Positions 51,090 to 61,344 of a stretch of 64,000 nt of DNA are shown in pieces. The stretch's first letter is position 1, and each line of letters opens with the position of its first letter. The DNA is from Pseudooceanicola endophyticus (lineage in GTDB: Bacteria; Pseudomonadota; Alphaproteobacteria; Rhodobacterales; Rhodobacteraceae): assembly GCF_018760365.1 (NCBI RefSeq), contig NZ_JAHIAB010000003.1:1-64000 (forward strand), written 5' to 3'. A program made the position numbers and the translations under genes. Under the pieces are notes generated by a model. The model saw nothing but the letters and a program-made list of their open reading frames with translations, did not search any database and was not told where the DNA came from.

Positions 51090-52504
51090 TGTCCGATCCC
51101 GTCATCGACCAGCCGCTCTGGAGCCTTCCGGCCACCCGCATCGCGGCGCTGGTGAAATCCCGCGCCCTGAGCGCGCGCAGCGTGACCGAGGCCTGCCTGG
51201 CCCGGGTCGAGGCCGTGAACCCCGCGATCAACGCCATCGTGGACTACCAGCCGGAAAACAGCCTGGCCGCCGCCGATGCGGTGGATGCCATGGTTGCCGC
51301 CGGGCGTGATCCGGGGATCCTTGCGGGGGTGCCGGTCACCATCAAGGTCAATGTCGACCAGGAGGGTCATGCCACCACCAACGGGCTGAAGGCGCAGAAG
51401 GATCTGATCGCGACCTCGAACAACCCGGTGGTGGAAAGCCTGCTGTCGCAGGGCGCGGTGTCGCTGGGGCGCACCAATACGCCCGCCTTCAGCTACCGCT
51501 GGTTCACCAATAACCTGGTCCATGGCCACACCTACAACCCCCGCAACAGGGCGCTGACGCCCGGGGGGTCTTCGGGCGGGGCGGGGGCCTCGGTCGCGGC
51601 GGGGCTGGGGGCCATCGGCCATGGCACCGATATTGCCGGATCGGTGCGCTATCCGGCCTATGCCTGCGGGGTGCACGGGCTGCGCCCTTCTCTGGGGCGG
51701 GTGGCGGCGCTGAACCGCTCGGGGGCGGACCGGACCATCGGCGGGCAGATCATGGCGGTGTCGGGGCCGCTGGCGCGCAGCGTCGGGGACCTGCGTCTGG
51801 CGCTTCAGGCCATGGCGCGCCCCGATGCCTGCGATCCCTGGTGGGTTCCGGCGCCGCTGGTGGGGCCTGCGGTGGCGAAACGCGCCGCCCTCTGCATCGC
51901 CCCCGACGGGATGGAGACCGCGCCCGAACTGGAAGCCGCCCTGCGCGAGGCGGCGGCGAAACTGCGCGATGCCGGCTGGCAGGTCGATGAATTGGACGCG
52001 CTGCCCCCGATTAGGGAGGCCGTGGCGGTGCAGCTGACGCTGTGGATGGGCGATGGCTACGAGGCCCTGGTGGCCGAGGCCGAGGCCGAGGGCGATCCCG
52101 GTGCCATTGCCGCGCTGGGCGGCCAGCGCGCCTTCGTCGAGACGCTGGCGCCCGACAGCCTGCCAAAGGCGCTGACCACGCGGGTTGCCATCGCGCGGGC
52201 CTGGCAGCTTTTCACCGAGCAATACCCGGTGGTGCTGCTGCCGCCCTGCGCCGAACTGCCCTTCGCGGACAATCTTGATCTGAAGGACGAAGCCTCCTAT
52301 GGCAGGGTCTGGCGCGCCCAGATGCCGATGATCGGTCTTCCGGTGACGGGGCTGCCCTCGTTGACGCTGACCACCGGGATGACCGGCGACAGCGTTCCCG
52401 TGGGCATCCAGATCGTCGCGGGCAAGTACCGCGAGGACGTGGCGCTGGAGGCGGCAGAGGCGATCGAGGCCCGGGGCGATCCGGTGCAGATTGCCACTCC
52501 CTGA
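51089..52504 (+). CDS. Amidase-signature enzyme, paralogue 2
   Basis: 471 residues, triad Lys86 (TIKVNVD), cis-Ser 161/162 (GGSSGG) and Ser185 (AGSVRYPA). GGAGA lies 7 bases before the ATG. It is a tandem paralogue of the amidase at 48.0 kb, separated from it only by the gamma-glutamyltransferase gene. The mid-C-terminal regions differ (YEALVAEAEAEGDPGAIAAL here), the likely place for substrate choice. Confidence 0.93.
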   Translation: MSDPVIDQPLWSLPATRIAALVKSRALSARSVTEACLARVEAVNPAINAIVDYQPENSLAAADAVDAMVAAGRDPGILAGVPVTIKVNVDQEGHATTNGLKAQKDLIATSNNPVVESLLSQGAVSLGRTNTPAFSYRWFTNNLVHGHTYNPRNRALTPGGSSGGAGASVAAGLGAIGHGTDIAGSVRYPAYACGVHGLRPSLGRVAALNRSGADRTIGGQIMAVSGPLARSVGDLRLALQAMARPDACDPWWVPAPLVGPAVAKRAALCIAPDGMETAPELEAALREAAAKLRDAGWQVDELDALPPIREAVAVQLTLWMGDGYEALVAEAEAEGDPGAIAALGGQRAFVETLAPDSLPKALTTRVAIARAWQLFTEQYPVVLLPPCAELPFADNLDLKDEASYGRVWRAQMPMIGLPVTGLPSLTLTTGMTGDSVPVGIQIVAGKYREDVALEAAEAIEARGDPVQIATP

Positions 52505-52563
52505 CAGGGGCGGGGCCCGGCTGGTACCGAATGCGGGGGTGGTCTCCGCTGGGGAGGGGAAGA

Positions 52564-53265
52564 GTGAAGCTGAAGAAGTTGCAGCCGGTCACCCGGCAGT
52601 CGACGGAAACCATCGTGATCGAGAACCTGCGGTCCTTCATCCTGTCGGGCGAAGTGCCGCCCGGCGGACGGCTGACCGAGGCCGCCATGTCCGAACAGCT
52701 GGGCGTCTCGCGCGCGACGCTGCGGCTGGCCCTGCACCGGCTGGCCGGGGAGGGGCTGCTGACGCAGATCCCCTATACCGGCTGGGAGGTGGCGCAGCTG
52801 TCCTCCCGCGATGTCTGGGAAATCTGGACCCTGCGCGGCGCGCTGGAGGGGCTGGCGTCGCGGCTCGTGGTGATGCGCGATGCGCCCGAGGTCTTCGCGA
52901 CCCTGGAAGAGGCCTATGCGGAGCTGGAAAGCGCCTGCGCGCGCGGCAACATGCGCGCCATCACCGCCGCCGATTTCGCCCTGCACCAGAGCATCATCCA
53001 GGGCGCCGACAATGCCCGGCTTTCCGCCCAGTACCGGGTGGTCGAACAGCAGGTCCGGCTGTTCATCATGACGAGCAATGTCCATGTCGCGACCGGCCCC
53101 GAGGATATCATCGCCCAGCACGTGCCGCTGATGGAGGCCTTCCGCCGCCGCGATGCCGCCGCCGCCGCCGATGCCGCCTGGATCCATGACGAGACCGAGG
53201 GCCACCGCCTGATGGACTGGCTGATCCGCACCGGCGTCGCCACCCCCGACCAGCCCAAGGCCTGA
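52564..53265 (+). CDS. GntR-family regulator with FCD domain
   Basis: A 233-residue protein: winged HTH at about 15-75 (GGRLTEAAMSEQLGVSRATL) and an all-helical FCD ligand domain at about 85-220 with conserved His in FALHQSI and the second metal His near 180 (IAQHVPLMEAF). The GTG start has GAGGGGAA upstream. It ends the plus operon, and the likely operators are the ATTGTCGACAAT palindromes at 40.8 and 41.2 kb. The inducer is probably an organic acid or amino compound from the pathway. Confidence 0.92.
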   Translation: MKLKKLQPVTRQSTETIVIENLRSFILSGEVPPGGRLTEAAMSEQLGVSRATLRLALHRLAGEGLLTQIPYTGWEVAQLSSRDVWEIWTLRGALEGLASRLVVMRDAPEVFATLEEAYAELESACARGNMRAITAADFALHQSIIQGADNARLSAQYRVVEQQVRLFIMTSNVHVATGPEDIIAQHVPLMEAFRRRDAAAAADAAWIHDETEGHRLMDWLIRTGVATPDQPKA

Positions 53266-53292
53266 GCCCCCGGCCAGCGCGTTTCCCTTCAG

Positions 53293-53316
53293 GGCCGTCC
53301 CGTTACCGGGGCGGCC
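53293..53316 (+). terminator. Terminator after the GntR gene
   Basis: GGCCGTCCCG and CGGGGCGGCC form a stem with a TTAC loop, followed by TTCGCCTTTT. It separates the amide operon from kdp. Confidence 0.75.
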
Positions 53317-53344
53317 TTCGCCTTTTGCGGCCCCGGGGGCGATC

Positions 53345-53395
53345 TTTACGCGTCCTTTACGCCTGCGCCCGGCAATCCGAATGGCGCCCTTACGC
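53345..53395 (+). promoter_or_regulatory. Candidate KdpE operator (TTTACGC repeats)
   Basis: TTTACGC at 53345 and 53356 are 11 bases apart, and CTTACGC at 53389 is 33 bases further (three turns). OmpR/PhoB-family regulators such as KdpE bind direct repeats one helical turn apart. The site is 43-93 bases before the first kdp-unit start. Confidence 0.5.
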
Positions 53396-53437
53396 GCCCG
53401 GCGGGCACATCGCGGACATCAGACACAGGAGGTGCCG

Positions 53438-53521
53438 ATGTCCGATTTTTTATACCTGGGCCTGACCCTCGCCGGCTTTTGGGCCGTCGTGGTGGCGGTC
53501 TTCCTGTCGGGGAGGCTGTGA
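53438..53521 (+). CDS. Tiny membrane protein at the head of the kdp operon
   Basis: Only 27 residues: [20 protein letters not shown] then VFLSGRL, one transmembrane helix. AGGAGG lies 5 bases before the ATG, so it is surely translated. Similar small proteins precede kdpF in many alphaproteobacteria. It may stabilise the Kdp complex or regulate it. It is 2 bases from the next small gene. Confidence 0.7.
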   Translation: MSDFLYLGLTLAGFWAVVVAVFLSGRL

Positions 53522-53523
53522 CC

Positions 53524-53625
53524 ATGGTGGATCTCTGTCTTGGGCTGGCGGTGGCGTGCGGCGTGCTGGTCGTGCTGCTGCGCGCCCTGTTGCGCGCGCA
53601 GGGCGGCGACAGGAGGCAGCCATGA
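53524..53625 (+). CDS. kdpF: KdpF-like small subunit
   Basis: A 33-residue single-helix protein ([20 protein letters not shown], then [13 protein letters not shown]), similar to KdpF in beginning and helix but with a longer basic tail. KdpF stabilises the KdpABC potassium pump. It overlaps kdpA by ATGA. Confidence 0.75.
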   Translation: MVDLCLGLAVACGVLVVLLRALLRAQGGDRRQP

Positions 53626-55310
53626 GCACGCTGGCAAGCCTCGCGCTGTTTCTCGGCGTCCTCAGCCTCGGGGGCTGGGCGCTCTCGGGGTACATGACGC
53701 GGATCTACGAGGGGCGCCGGGTCTGGCTGAGCCCCGTCGTGGCGCCGCTGGAACGCGCCCTTATGCGCCTTGCCGGGCCGCGCGCATCTGCGCCGCAGGG
53801 CTGGCGCGCCTATGCGCTTTCGGCGGTGATCTTCAATGCCGCCGGGGCGCTGCTGCTGTTCGCGCTCTTGCGGCTTCAGGGGCACTTGCCCTTCAACCCC
53901 GCCGGCCTGCCGGGGCTTTCCGCGCCGCTGGCCTTCAACACCGCGATCAGCTTTGTCACCAATACCAACTGGCAGGCCTATTCCGGCGAAGCACAGCTGA
54001 GCCTGCTGTCGCAGATGCTGGGGCTGACGGTTCAGAACTTTGCCTCTGCGGCGACCGGCATGGCGGTGGGCATCGCGGTGATCCGCGGCTTTGCCGGCAC
54101 CGCCGGGCGGACCGATCTGGGCAATTTCTGGCAGGACCTGCTGCGCGGCATCCTTTACGTGCTGCTGCCGATGTCCGTTGTTCTGGCGCTGCTGCTGGTG
54201 GCTGAGGGCGTGCCGCAGGTGCTGGCGGGGGCGGTCCATGCAACCACGCTGAGCGGTGCGGACCAGTGGATTGCCCGCGGCCCCGTGGCCTCTCAGGTGG
54301 CGATCAAGCAGCTGGGCACCAATGGCGGCGGCTTCTTCGGCGTCAACGGCGCCCATCCGTTCGAAAACCCGACCGTGGCCTCCGACATGGTGCAGACCCT
54401 CGCGATCCTGCTGATCCCGGTGGCCTTCTGCTTTGTCTTCGGGCGCATGGCCGGGGACCGGCGGCAGGGCCGGGCGATCTTTGCCGCCATGGGGCTGCTG
54501 TTCGTCGCGGGCCTTGCGGTGATCCTCTGGGCCGAGCTTCAGCCCAATGCCCTGATCGGCGCCGGTGCGGGGCTTGAGGGCAAGGAAGAGCGTTTCGGCC
54601 CCGTGCTTTCCGCGCTCTGGGCGGCGGCGACCACGGCGGCCTCCAACGGGTCGGTCAATGCCATGCATGACAGTTTCCAGCCGCTTTCGGGCCTGATCAT
54701 GCTGATCAACATGCAGCTCGGAGAGGTGATCTTCGGCGGCGTCGGATCGGGGCTTTACGGGATGCTCCTCTATGTCGTGCTGGCGGTCTTCCTGGCCGGG
54801 CTGATGGTCGGGCGCACCCCGGAATACCTGGGGCGCAAGATCGAGGGGCGCGAGGTCACGCTGGCCATGCTGGCCTTCCTGTCGATGCCGCTGGGCATCC
54901 TGGGGGGCGCGGCGCTCTCGGTGATGGTGCCGCAGGCGGCGGCCTCGGCCCAGGCCACCGGTCCCCACGGGCTGAGCGAGACGCTCTATGCCTATTCCTC
55001 GGCGGTGGCCAACAACGGCTCGGCTTTCGGGGGCTGGAATGCCGGCACCCCCTGGCAGGAGACCGCGCTGGGCCTGCTGATGCTGCTGGGACGCTACGCG
55101 ATCCTGGTGCCGGTGCTGGCGATTGCCGGATCCCTGGCCGCAAAGCCGCGCGCCGCCGTGACGGCGGGCAGCTTCCCCACCCACGGGCCGCTCTTCGTGG
55201 TGCTGCTGATCCTGACCGTGCTGATCCTGGGCGCGCTGACCTTCTTCCCGGTGCTGGCCCTGGGGCCGCTGGCGGAACAGGCCGCGCTGGCCGCAGGCCA
55301 GGCCTACTGA
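53622..55310 (+). CDS. kdpA: Potassium-transporting ATPase, potassium-binding subunit
   Basis: 562 residues, about ten helices, with four P-loops of the K+-channel superfamily (for example [12 protein letters not shown] near 109-120, [11 protein letters not shown] near 230). KdpA selects potassium and passes it to KdpB. AGGAGG precedes the ATG, which overlaps the kdpF stop. Confidence 0.97.
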   Translation: MSTLASLALFLGVLSLGGWALSGYMTRIYEGRRVWLSPVVAPLERALMRLAGPRASAPQGWRAYALSAVIFNAAGALLLFALLRLQGHLPFNPAGLPGLSAPLAFNTAISFVTNTNWQAYSGEAQLSLLSQMLGLTVQNFASAATGMAVGIAVIRGFAGTAGRTDLGNFWQDLLRGILYVLLPMSVVLALLLVAEGVPQVLAGAVHATTLSGADQWIARGPVASQVAIKQLGTNGGGFFGVNGAHPFENPTVASDMVQTLAILLIPVAFCFVFGRMAGDRRQGRAIFAAMGLLFVAGLAVILWAELQPNALIGAGAGLEGKEERFGPVLSALWAAATTAASNGSVNAMHDSFQPLSGLIMLINMQLGEVIFGGVGSGLYGMLLYVVLAVFLAGLMVGRTPEYLGRKIEGREVTLAMLAFLSMPLGILGGAALSVMVPQAAASAQATGPHGLSETLYAYSSAVANNGSAFGGWNAGTPWQETALGLLMLLGRYAILVPVLAIAGSLAAKPRAAVTAGSFPTHGPLFVVLLILTVLILGALTFFPVLALGPLAEQAALAAGQAY

Positions 55311-55359
55311 CGCGCCGGCCCCTTCGGGGGCCGCGCCCTTCCCCTCAGGAGGACCCGAG

Positions 55360-57381
55360 ATGTCCCATTCCGAACCGGCCCAGAAGGGCCTTTACGGCCA
55401 GGCCCTGCGGATGGCCCTGCGCAAGTGCGATCCCCGCAGCCTGATTGCCAACCCGGTGATCTTCGTCACCGCCCTTGTCGCCGCAATGACCAGCGTGCTG
55501 GCGCTGCGCGACCTGTTCACCGGCGCGCCCCATGCGGGCGTCAGCCTCCAGATTGCCGCCTGGCTCTGGATCTGCGTGCTGTTCTCCAACTTCGCCGAGG
55601 CCCTGGCCGAGGGGCGCGGACGCGCCCGCGCCGATGCCCTGCGCGCCACCCGCACCCAGACCATGGTGCAGCTTCTGGCCGATCCCGAGGATGACGCGCC
55701 CCGCGCCGTCCCCTCGGACCAGCTGAAGCCGGGCGATCTGCTGCGGGTGGGGCCGGGCGACCTGATCCCCACCGATGCCGAGGCCGTGAAGGGCGTCGCC
55801 TCGGTCGATGAAAGCGCCATCACCGGCGAAAGCGCCCCGGTGATCCGCGAGGCGGGCGGTGATCGCTCCTCTCTGACCGGGGGCACGCGGATCGTTTCGG
55901 ACAGCCTGGTGATCCGCATCGTCGCGGCGCCCGGGCAAAGTTTCCTCGACCGGATGATCGCCATGGTCGAGGGCGCCGAACGGCAGCGCACCCCGAACGA
56001 GATCGCGCTGAACATCCTGCTGGCGGGCCTCAGCCTGATCTTCCTGATCGTCACCGTCACGCTGGAGCCCTTCGCGCGCAGCGCCGGGCTGGTGATCCCG
56101 GTGGTGACGCTGGGCGCGCTGTTCGTGACGCTGATCCCCACCACCATCGGTGGGTTGCTCTCGGCCATCGGCATTGCCGGGATGGACCGGCTGGTGAAGG
56201 CCAATGTCATCGCCCGTTCGGGTCGCGCGGTCGAGGCGGCGGGCGATGTCGACACGCTGCTGCTGGACAAGACCGGCACGATCACCTTCGGCAACCGCAT
56301 GGCCGATGCCTTCCTGCCCGCCGCCGGTGTTCCCGAACGCGCGCTGATCGAGGCGGCGCATCTCGCCTCGCTTTCCGATGAGACGCCGGAGGGCAAGTCC
56401 ATCGTGACCCTGGCGCGCGAACGCCTGCCGGAGCTGGCGCAGGATCTGCCGAAGGGCACGCCCGTGCCCTTCACCGCGCAGACCCGGCTGTCGGGTCTGG
56501 ACCTGCCGGAGCGCGCGCTGCGCAAGGGCGCCGTCGATGCGGTCGAGCGGCTGACCGGCGCGGCGCTGGAACCGGCGCTGAAACGCGCGGTGGAAGAGAT
56601 CGCGCGGTCCGGCGGTACGCCGCTGCTGGTGGCGGAAGACACCCGGGTGCTGGGGGCGATCCACCTCAAGGACGTGATCAAGCCCGGCGTGCGCGCCCGT
56701 TTCGCGGAACTGCGCGCCATGGGCATCCGCACGGTGATGATCACCGGCGACAACCCCCTGACCGCCGCCGCCATCGCCGCCGAGGCCGGGGTCGATGACT
56801 TCCTGGCCGAGGCGACGCCCGAGATGAAGCTGGACTACATCCGCCGCGAACAATCCGGCGGGCGTCTGGTGGCGATGTGCGGGGATGGCTCGAACGACGC
56901 GCCCGCGCTGGCGCAGGCCGATGTGGGCGTGGCGATGAACGCCGGCACGCCTGCCGCCAAGGAGGCCGCCAACCTTGTCGATCTGGACAGCGATCCCACC
57001 AAGCTGATCGAGATCGTCATGGTCGGTAAGCAGCTGCTGATCAGCCGCGGCGCGCTGACGACCTTCTCGATCGCCAATGACGTGGCCAAGTATTTCGCCA
57101 TCCTGCCGGCGATCTTCGTGGCCGCCTATCCGGGGCTCGGGGGGCTCAACATCATGCACCTGCACAGCCCCGAAAGCGCGATCCTCTCGGCGGTGATCTT
57201 CAACGCGCTGATCCTGGTGGCGCTGATCCCGCTGGCGCTGCGCGGGGTGGGCTATGTGCCGGCCTCGGCGGCAGCGCTGCTGCGCCGCAACCTCTCGCTC
57301 TACGGTCTGGGCGGGCTGATCGTGCCGTTCATCGGCATCAAGGCCATCGACCTGGCCATCACCGCCCTTGGCCTTGCCTGA
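55360..57381 (+). CDS. kdpB: Potassium-transporting ATPase, ATP-hydrolysing subunit
   Basis: A 673-residue P-type ATPase: phosphorylated Asp303 in DKTGTIT, TGES in the actuator domain, and [10 protein letters not shown] near 507. It is full length. AGGAGG lies before the ATG. Confidence 0.98.
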   Translation: MSHSEPAQKGLYGQALRMALRKCDPRSLIANPVIFVTALVAAMTSVLALRDLFTGAPHAGVSLQIAAWLWICVLFSNFAEALAEGRGRARADALRATRTQTMVQLLADPEDDAPRAVPSDQLKPGDLLRVGPGDLIPTDAEAVKGVASVDESAITGESAPVIREAGGDRSSLTGGTRIVSDSLVIRIVAAPGQSFLDRMIAMVEGAERQRTPNEIALNILLAGLSLIFLIVTVTLEPFARSAGLVIPVVTLGALFVTLIPTTIGGLLSAIGIAGMDRLVKANVIARSGRAVEAAGDVDTLLLDKTGTITFGNRMADAFLPAAGVPERALIEAAHLASLSDETPEGKSIVTLARERLPELAQDLPKGTPVPFTAQTRLSGLDLPERALRKGAVDAVERLTGAALEPALKRAVEEIARSGGTPLLVAEDTRVLGAIHLKDVIKPGVRARFAELRAMGIRTVMITGDNPLTAAAIAAEAGVDDFLAEATPEMKLDYIRREQSGGRLVAMCGDGSNDAPALAQADVGVAMNAGTPAAKEAANLVDLDSDPTKLIEIVMVGKQLLISRGALTTFSIANDVAKYFAILPAIFVAAYPGLGGLNIMHLHSPESAILSAVIFNALILVALIPLALRGVGYVPASAAALLRRNLSLYGLGGLIVPFIGIKAIDLAITALGLA

Positions 57382-57394
57382 AAGGAGCTTTCCG

Positions 57395-57973
57395 ATGCTT
57401 GTCCATTTTCGTCCCGCCCTCGTGCTGCTGCTGGCGCTCTCGCTGCTGACCGGGCTTGCCTATCCCCTGGCCGTGACCGGCGTGGCCGGGCTGATCTGGC
57501 CCGCCCAGGCCGCTGGCAGCCTTGTGCGGCAGGGGGACCGGATCGTCGGTTCCGCGCTGATCGCGCAGGGGGAGGACCGGCCCGCCTATCTGCATCCGCG
57601 CCCCTCCGCGGTGGATTGGAATGCCTCGGCCAGCGGCGCCTCGAACCTCGGGCCGACCTCGCGCGATCTGGCGGGGCAGGTGGCGGATCGTCGTGCTGCC
57701 TATCAGGCGCAGAACGGCGTCGCCGCGCCCGGGGATGCGGTGACCGCCTCGGGTTCGGGGCTGGATCCCGACATCTCGCTTGCCAATGCGCTGGCACAGG
57801 CGCCGCGCATCGCCAGGGCCCGGGGGATTGCGCCTGAAAAGGTCCGCACGCTGATCATGGACCGGGTGCACCGCCCCTGGCTGGGGCTTTACGGGGTGCC
57901 ATACGTCACCGTGCTGACGACCAACCTGGCCCTTGACGAAGCCTTCCCGGCACAGCCCTCTGGAACCCGGTAA
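57395..57973 (+). CDS. kdpC: Potassium-transporting ATPase subunit C
   Basis: 192 residues with one N-terminal helix (ALVLLLALSLLTGLAYPLAV) and the periplasmic KdpC domain (RPSAVDWNASASGASNLGP; SGLDPDISLANA). AAAGGAG precedes the ATG. It assists potassium affinity. Confidence 0.96.
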   Translation: MLVHFRPALVLLLALSLLTGLAYPLAVTGVAGLIWPAQAAGSLVRQGDRIVGSALIAQGEDRPAYLHPRPSAVDWNASASGASNLGPTSRDLAGQVADRRAAYQAQNGVAAPGDAVTASGSGLDPDISLANALAQAPRIARARGIAPEKVRTLIMDRVHRPWLGLYGVPYVTVLTTNLALDEAFPAQPSGTR

Positions 57974-57982
57974 GGAGAGACG

Positions 57983-60664
57983 ATGATGCCGGACAGGACC
58001 CGCCCCGATCCCGAGGCGCTGCTGCCCGAAGCCCGGCGCGAGGGGCGGGGAAGGCTGAAGGTCTTCCTCGGCGCCGCGCCGGGCGTGGGCAAGACCTACG
58101 CCATGCTGGAGGCCGCCCGGCGCCGCCGGGACGAGGGGGCCTCGGTGCTGATCGGCGTGGTCGAGGCCCATGGCCGCGCCGAAACCGAGGCGCTGCTGCG
58201 CGATCTGGAGGTGCTGCCGCGTCAGCCCTTCTACCACGGCGGGCGCATCCTGCACGAGATGGACCTGGACGCGCTGATCGCGGCGCGCCCGGATCTGGCG
58301 CTGATCGACGAGCTGGCGCATTCCAACCTCTCGGGCACCCGCCACGAAAAGCGCTGGCAGGACGTGGAGGAGGTGCTGGCCGCCGGCATCGACGTCTTCA
58401 CCACGCTCAACGTCCAGCATGTCGAGACGCTGAACGACACGGTGGCGCGGATCACCGGCATCCGGGTGCGCGAAACGGTCCCGGACCGGGTGCTGGAAGA
58501 GGCCCACGAGATCGAGCTGGTCGATCTGCCCCCCGACGAGCTGATCGCGCGGCTGCGCGCCGGCAAGGTCTATGTCCAGGACCAGGCGGCGCGGGCAGTG
58601 GCAAACTTCTTCGCCAAGGGCAACCTGACGGCGCTGCGGGAACTGGCGATGCGCACCGCCGCCGACCGGGTCGATGCGCAGCTGCGCGAACACATGGCCG
58701 CCCATGCCATCGAGGGGCCCTGGCCGACGCAGGAGCGCGTCCTGGTGCTGCTGCCCGACGGGATCGAGGGGCGCGACGCGGTGCGCATCGCCAAGCGCGC
58801 GGCGGACCGGGCGCGGGTGGAATGGCTGGCGGTGGGCCTGACGGAACTGTCGCGTGAAGGCACCGGCGTGCCGCGCCCGGCACAGGCGCTGCGTCTGGCC
58901 CAGCGTCTGGGGGCCGAGGTCAGCCAGCTTCAGGTGGACCGCGATCCGGGCGCCGAGATCCTGGACTATGCCCGCCGCCACAACGTGCGCCGCGTGGTGC
59001 TGCCGCGCCCGCCGCCCCGGCCCTGGGCGGCGCGCCTGCTGCGCCCGCGGGCCCATGAACGCCTGCTGCGCCAGCTCCTGCGCGAGGGGCAGGATTACGA
59101 GCTGACGCTGGTTGCCGATAGCGCTGCGCCGCGCCGCGGGCCTGCGCGCCGACCCCGCCTGCTGCCCGCCGATCCGCTGCGCGACGCGGGCCGCGCGGTG
59201 CTGGCGGTGGCGCTGACCTCGGCTCTGGCGCTGGCCATCGACCGCTTTCTTCCGGTGGTCAGCCTGTCGCTGCTCTACATGACGGCGGTGGTCGCCATGG
59301 CGGCGCGGCTGGGGCTGGGCGCTTCGGTCGCGACCGCCGCGCTCAGCTTCTTCGTCTACAACTTCCTCTTCACCCGGCCGCGCTACACGCTTGAGGTCTG
59401 GAGCCAGAGCGAACTGCTGACGCTGGTGCTGTTCCTGGTGGCCTCCATCGTCACCGGCAACCTGGCGGCGCGGCTGCGCAGCCGGGTGATCGCGCAGCGC
59501 GCCATCGCCGAACGCACCAGCACGCTTTACGATTTCTCCCGCAAGGCGGCGGCGGCGGCCTCTTTCGACGATGTGGTCTGGGCTGCCGTCAGCCATGTCG
59601 CCGCCGTCCTTCAGGGCGAGGCGATCCTGCTGGCCCCCGATGCCGAGGGGCGCCTTGCCATCGCCGGGGCCTTCCCGCCCGAGGACCGCATCGGCCCGCG
59701 CGAACTCTCGGCGGCGCGCTATGCCTTTGATCATGGCGAGGCCGCGGGGCAGGGATCGGGCACGCTGCCGGCGGCGCGCTGGCTGTTCCTGCCGCTCAGC
59801 GGGGCCGACCGGCGGCTGGGCGTGCTGGGCATCGCCACCCCCGACGGGCGCAGCGCCGATCCGGCCGAGCGTCGCCTGCTGGAGGCGCTGGCCGATCAGG
59901 TGGCGCTGGCGCTGGAACGCATCCGCCTGTCCGAGGATCTGGCGCAAAGCCGCGTCGCCTCGGAGGCGGAACGGCTGCGCTCGGCGCTGCTCTCTTCGGT
60001 CAGCCACGACCTGCGCACGCCGCTGGTCTCGATCCTGGGGGCGGCGGAGGGGCTGGAGCTGCCGGGCCTTGGCCCCGAGCAGCGCGGCGCCCTTACGGAG
60101 GTGATCCGCGAGGAGGGCGAGCGGCTGGATCGCTACATCCAGAACCTACTCGACATGTCGCGGCTGGGCCATGGGGCGCTGAAGCCCAACCGCCTGCCCG
60201 TGGATCTGCGCGAACTGGCGGGGGCGGCGCGTCACCGGCTGCGCGGCGTGCTGCGCCCCTTCCACCTTGAGGTGCAGATCGATCCCCGCCTGCCGCCGGT
60301 CTCGGGCGATCCGATCCTGCTGGAACAGGTGCTGGTCAACATCCTCGACAATGCGGCGAAATATTCCGATCCGGGGGCCGGGATCACGCTGGGCGCCCGG
60401 GTGCAGGGCGCGCGGGTCGCACTCTGGATCGAGGATCACGGGCCGGGCCTGCCGCCGGGCAGCCAGGAAGCCGTCTTCGACATGTTCTGGCGTGCCGAGC
60501 AGGGCGATGGCGGGCGCACCGGCACCGGGCTGGGGCTGGCGATCTGCCGCGGCATCGTCGAGGCCCATGGCGGCAGCATCCGTGCCGGCGCGCGCGCGGA
60601 CCATGGCCGCGGCACCCGGATCACGCTAGATCTGCCGCTGAGCAACCCGGAGGCCCTGCCATGA
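57983..60664 (+). CDS. kdpD: Sensor histidine kinase KdpD
   Basis: 893 residues: N-terminal KdpD domain with a Walker A motif (GAAPGVGKT, Lys37), a universal-stress-protein-like domain (about 235-370), four helices (about 400-490), GAF-like domain (about 510-640), HisKA with His675 in SHDLRTPL and HATPase_c. It senses low potassium or turgor and phosphorylates KdpE. GGAGA precedes the start; an ATG 3 bases further on is equally possible. Confidence 0.96.
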   Translation: MMPDRTRPDPEALLPEARREGRGRLKVFLGAAPGVGKTYAMLEAARRRRDEGASVLIGVVEAHGRAETEALLRDLEVLPRQPFYHGGRILHEMDLDALIAARPDLALIDELAHSNLSGTRHEKRWQDVEEVLAAGIDVFTTLNVQHVETLNDTVARITGIRVRETVPDRVLEEAHEIELVDLPPDELIARLRAGKVYVQDQAARAVANFFAKGNLTALRELAMRTAADRVDAQLREHMAAHAIEGPWPTQERVLVLLPDGIEGRDAVRIAKRAADRARVEWLAVGLTELSREGTGVPRPAQALRLAQRLGAEVSQLQVDRDPGAEILDYARRHNVRRVVLPRPPPRPWAARLLRPRAHERLLRQLLREGQDYELTLVADSAAPRRGPARRPRLLPADPLRDAGRAVLAVALTSALALAIDRFLPVVSLSLLYMTAVVAMAARLGLGASVATAALSFFVYNFLFTRPRYTLEVWSQSELLTLVLFLVASIVTGNLAARLRSRVIAQRAIAERTSTLYDFSRKAAAAASFDDVVWAAVSHVAAVLQGEAILLAPDAEGRLAIAGAFPPEDRIGPRELSAARYAFDHGEAAGQGSGTLPAARWLFLPLSGADRRLGVLGIATPDGRSADPAERRLLEALADQVALALERIRLSEDLAQSRVASEAERLRSALLSSVSHDLRTPLVSILGAAEGLELPGLGPEQRGALTEVIREEGERLDRYIQNLLDMSRLGHGALKPNRLPVDLRELAGAARHRLRGVLRPFHLEVQIDPRLPPVSGDPILLEQVLVNILDNAAKYSDPGAGITLGARVQGARVALWIEDHGPGLPPGSQEAVFDMFWRAEQGDGGRTGTGLGLAICRGIVEAHGGSIRAGARADHGRGTRITLDLPLSNPEALP

Positions 60665-61344
60665 GCGCCCGCATCCTGCTGATCGAGGACGAGACCGCGA
60701 TCCGTCGTTTCCTGCGCGTGGCGCTGGAAAGCGAGGGGCACGACGTGCTTGAGGCCGCCTCGGCGCGCGAGGGGCTGGCGCAGGCGGCGCGCACCGCGCC
60801 CGATGCGGTGATCCTGGACCTGGGCCTGCCCGATGCCGACGGGCTGAGCGTGCTTCAGGGGCTGCGCGGCTGGTCCGAGGTGCCGGTGCTGGTGCTGTCG
60901 GTGCGCGCGGACGAGGCCGGCAAGGTGCAGGCGCTGGACGCGGGCGCACAGGATTACGTGACCAAGCCCTTTTCCACCGCCGAGCTTCTGGCGCGCATCC
61001 GCAGCCTGCTGCGCGACCGGCGCAGCGCCGAGGAACCGGGCGCCGAGATCACCCTGGGCCCGCTGCGCATCGATGCCGCCGCCCATCAGGTGCAACTGGC
61101 GGGCGACCCCCTGTCGCTGACCCGGCGCGAGTTCGACCTGCTGTGGATGCTGGCGCGCCATGCCGGGCGACTGCTGACCCAGGAGATGATCCTGCGCAGC
61201 CTCTGGGGCGAGGCCCATGCCGAAGACACCCAGTATCTGCGGGTCTATATCCGCCAGCTGCGCGCCAAGTTGGGCGATGATGCCGCCAATCCGCGCTGGA
61301 TTTTCACCGAGCCCGGCATCGGCTACCGCATGGCGTCCGAATAG
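60661..61344 (+). CDS. kdpE: Response regulator KdpE
   Basis: 227 residues: receiver domain with Asp53 (VILDLGLPD) and Lys in YVTKPF, and an OmpR-type winged helix at about 130-225. It overlaps kdpD by ATGA. It should bind the TTTACGC direct repeats before the operon and so form an autoregulatory loop. Confidence 0.96.
   Translation: MSARILLIEDETAIRRFLRVALESEGHDVLEAASAREGLAQAARTAPDAVILDLGLPDADGLSVLQGLRGWSEVPVLVLSVRADEAGKVQALDAGAQDYVTKPFSTAELLARIRSLLRDRRSAEEPGAEITLGPLRIDAAAHQVQLAGDPLSLTRREFDLLWMLARHAGRLLTQEMILRSLWGEAHAEDTQYLRVYIRQLRAKLGDDAANPRWIFTEPGIGYRMASE

Noticed and set aside
53346-60007. Long minus-strand frames opposite kdpA, kdpB and kdpD
   Set aside because: Same reason: unbroken only because of codon bias on the plus strand.
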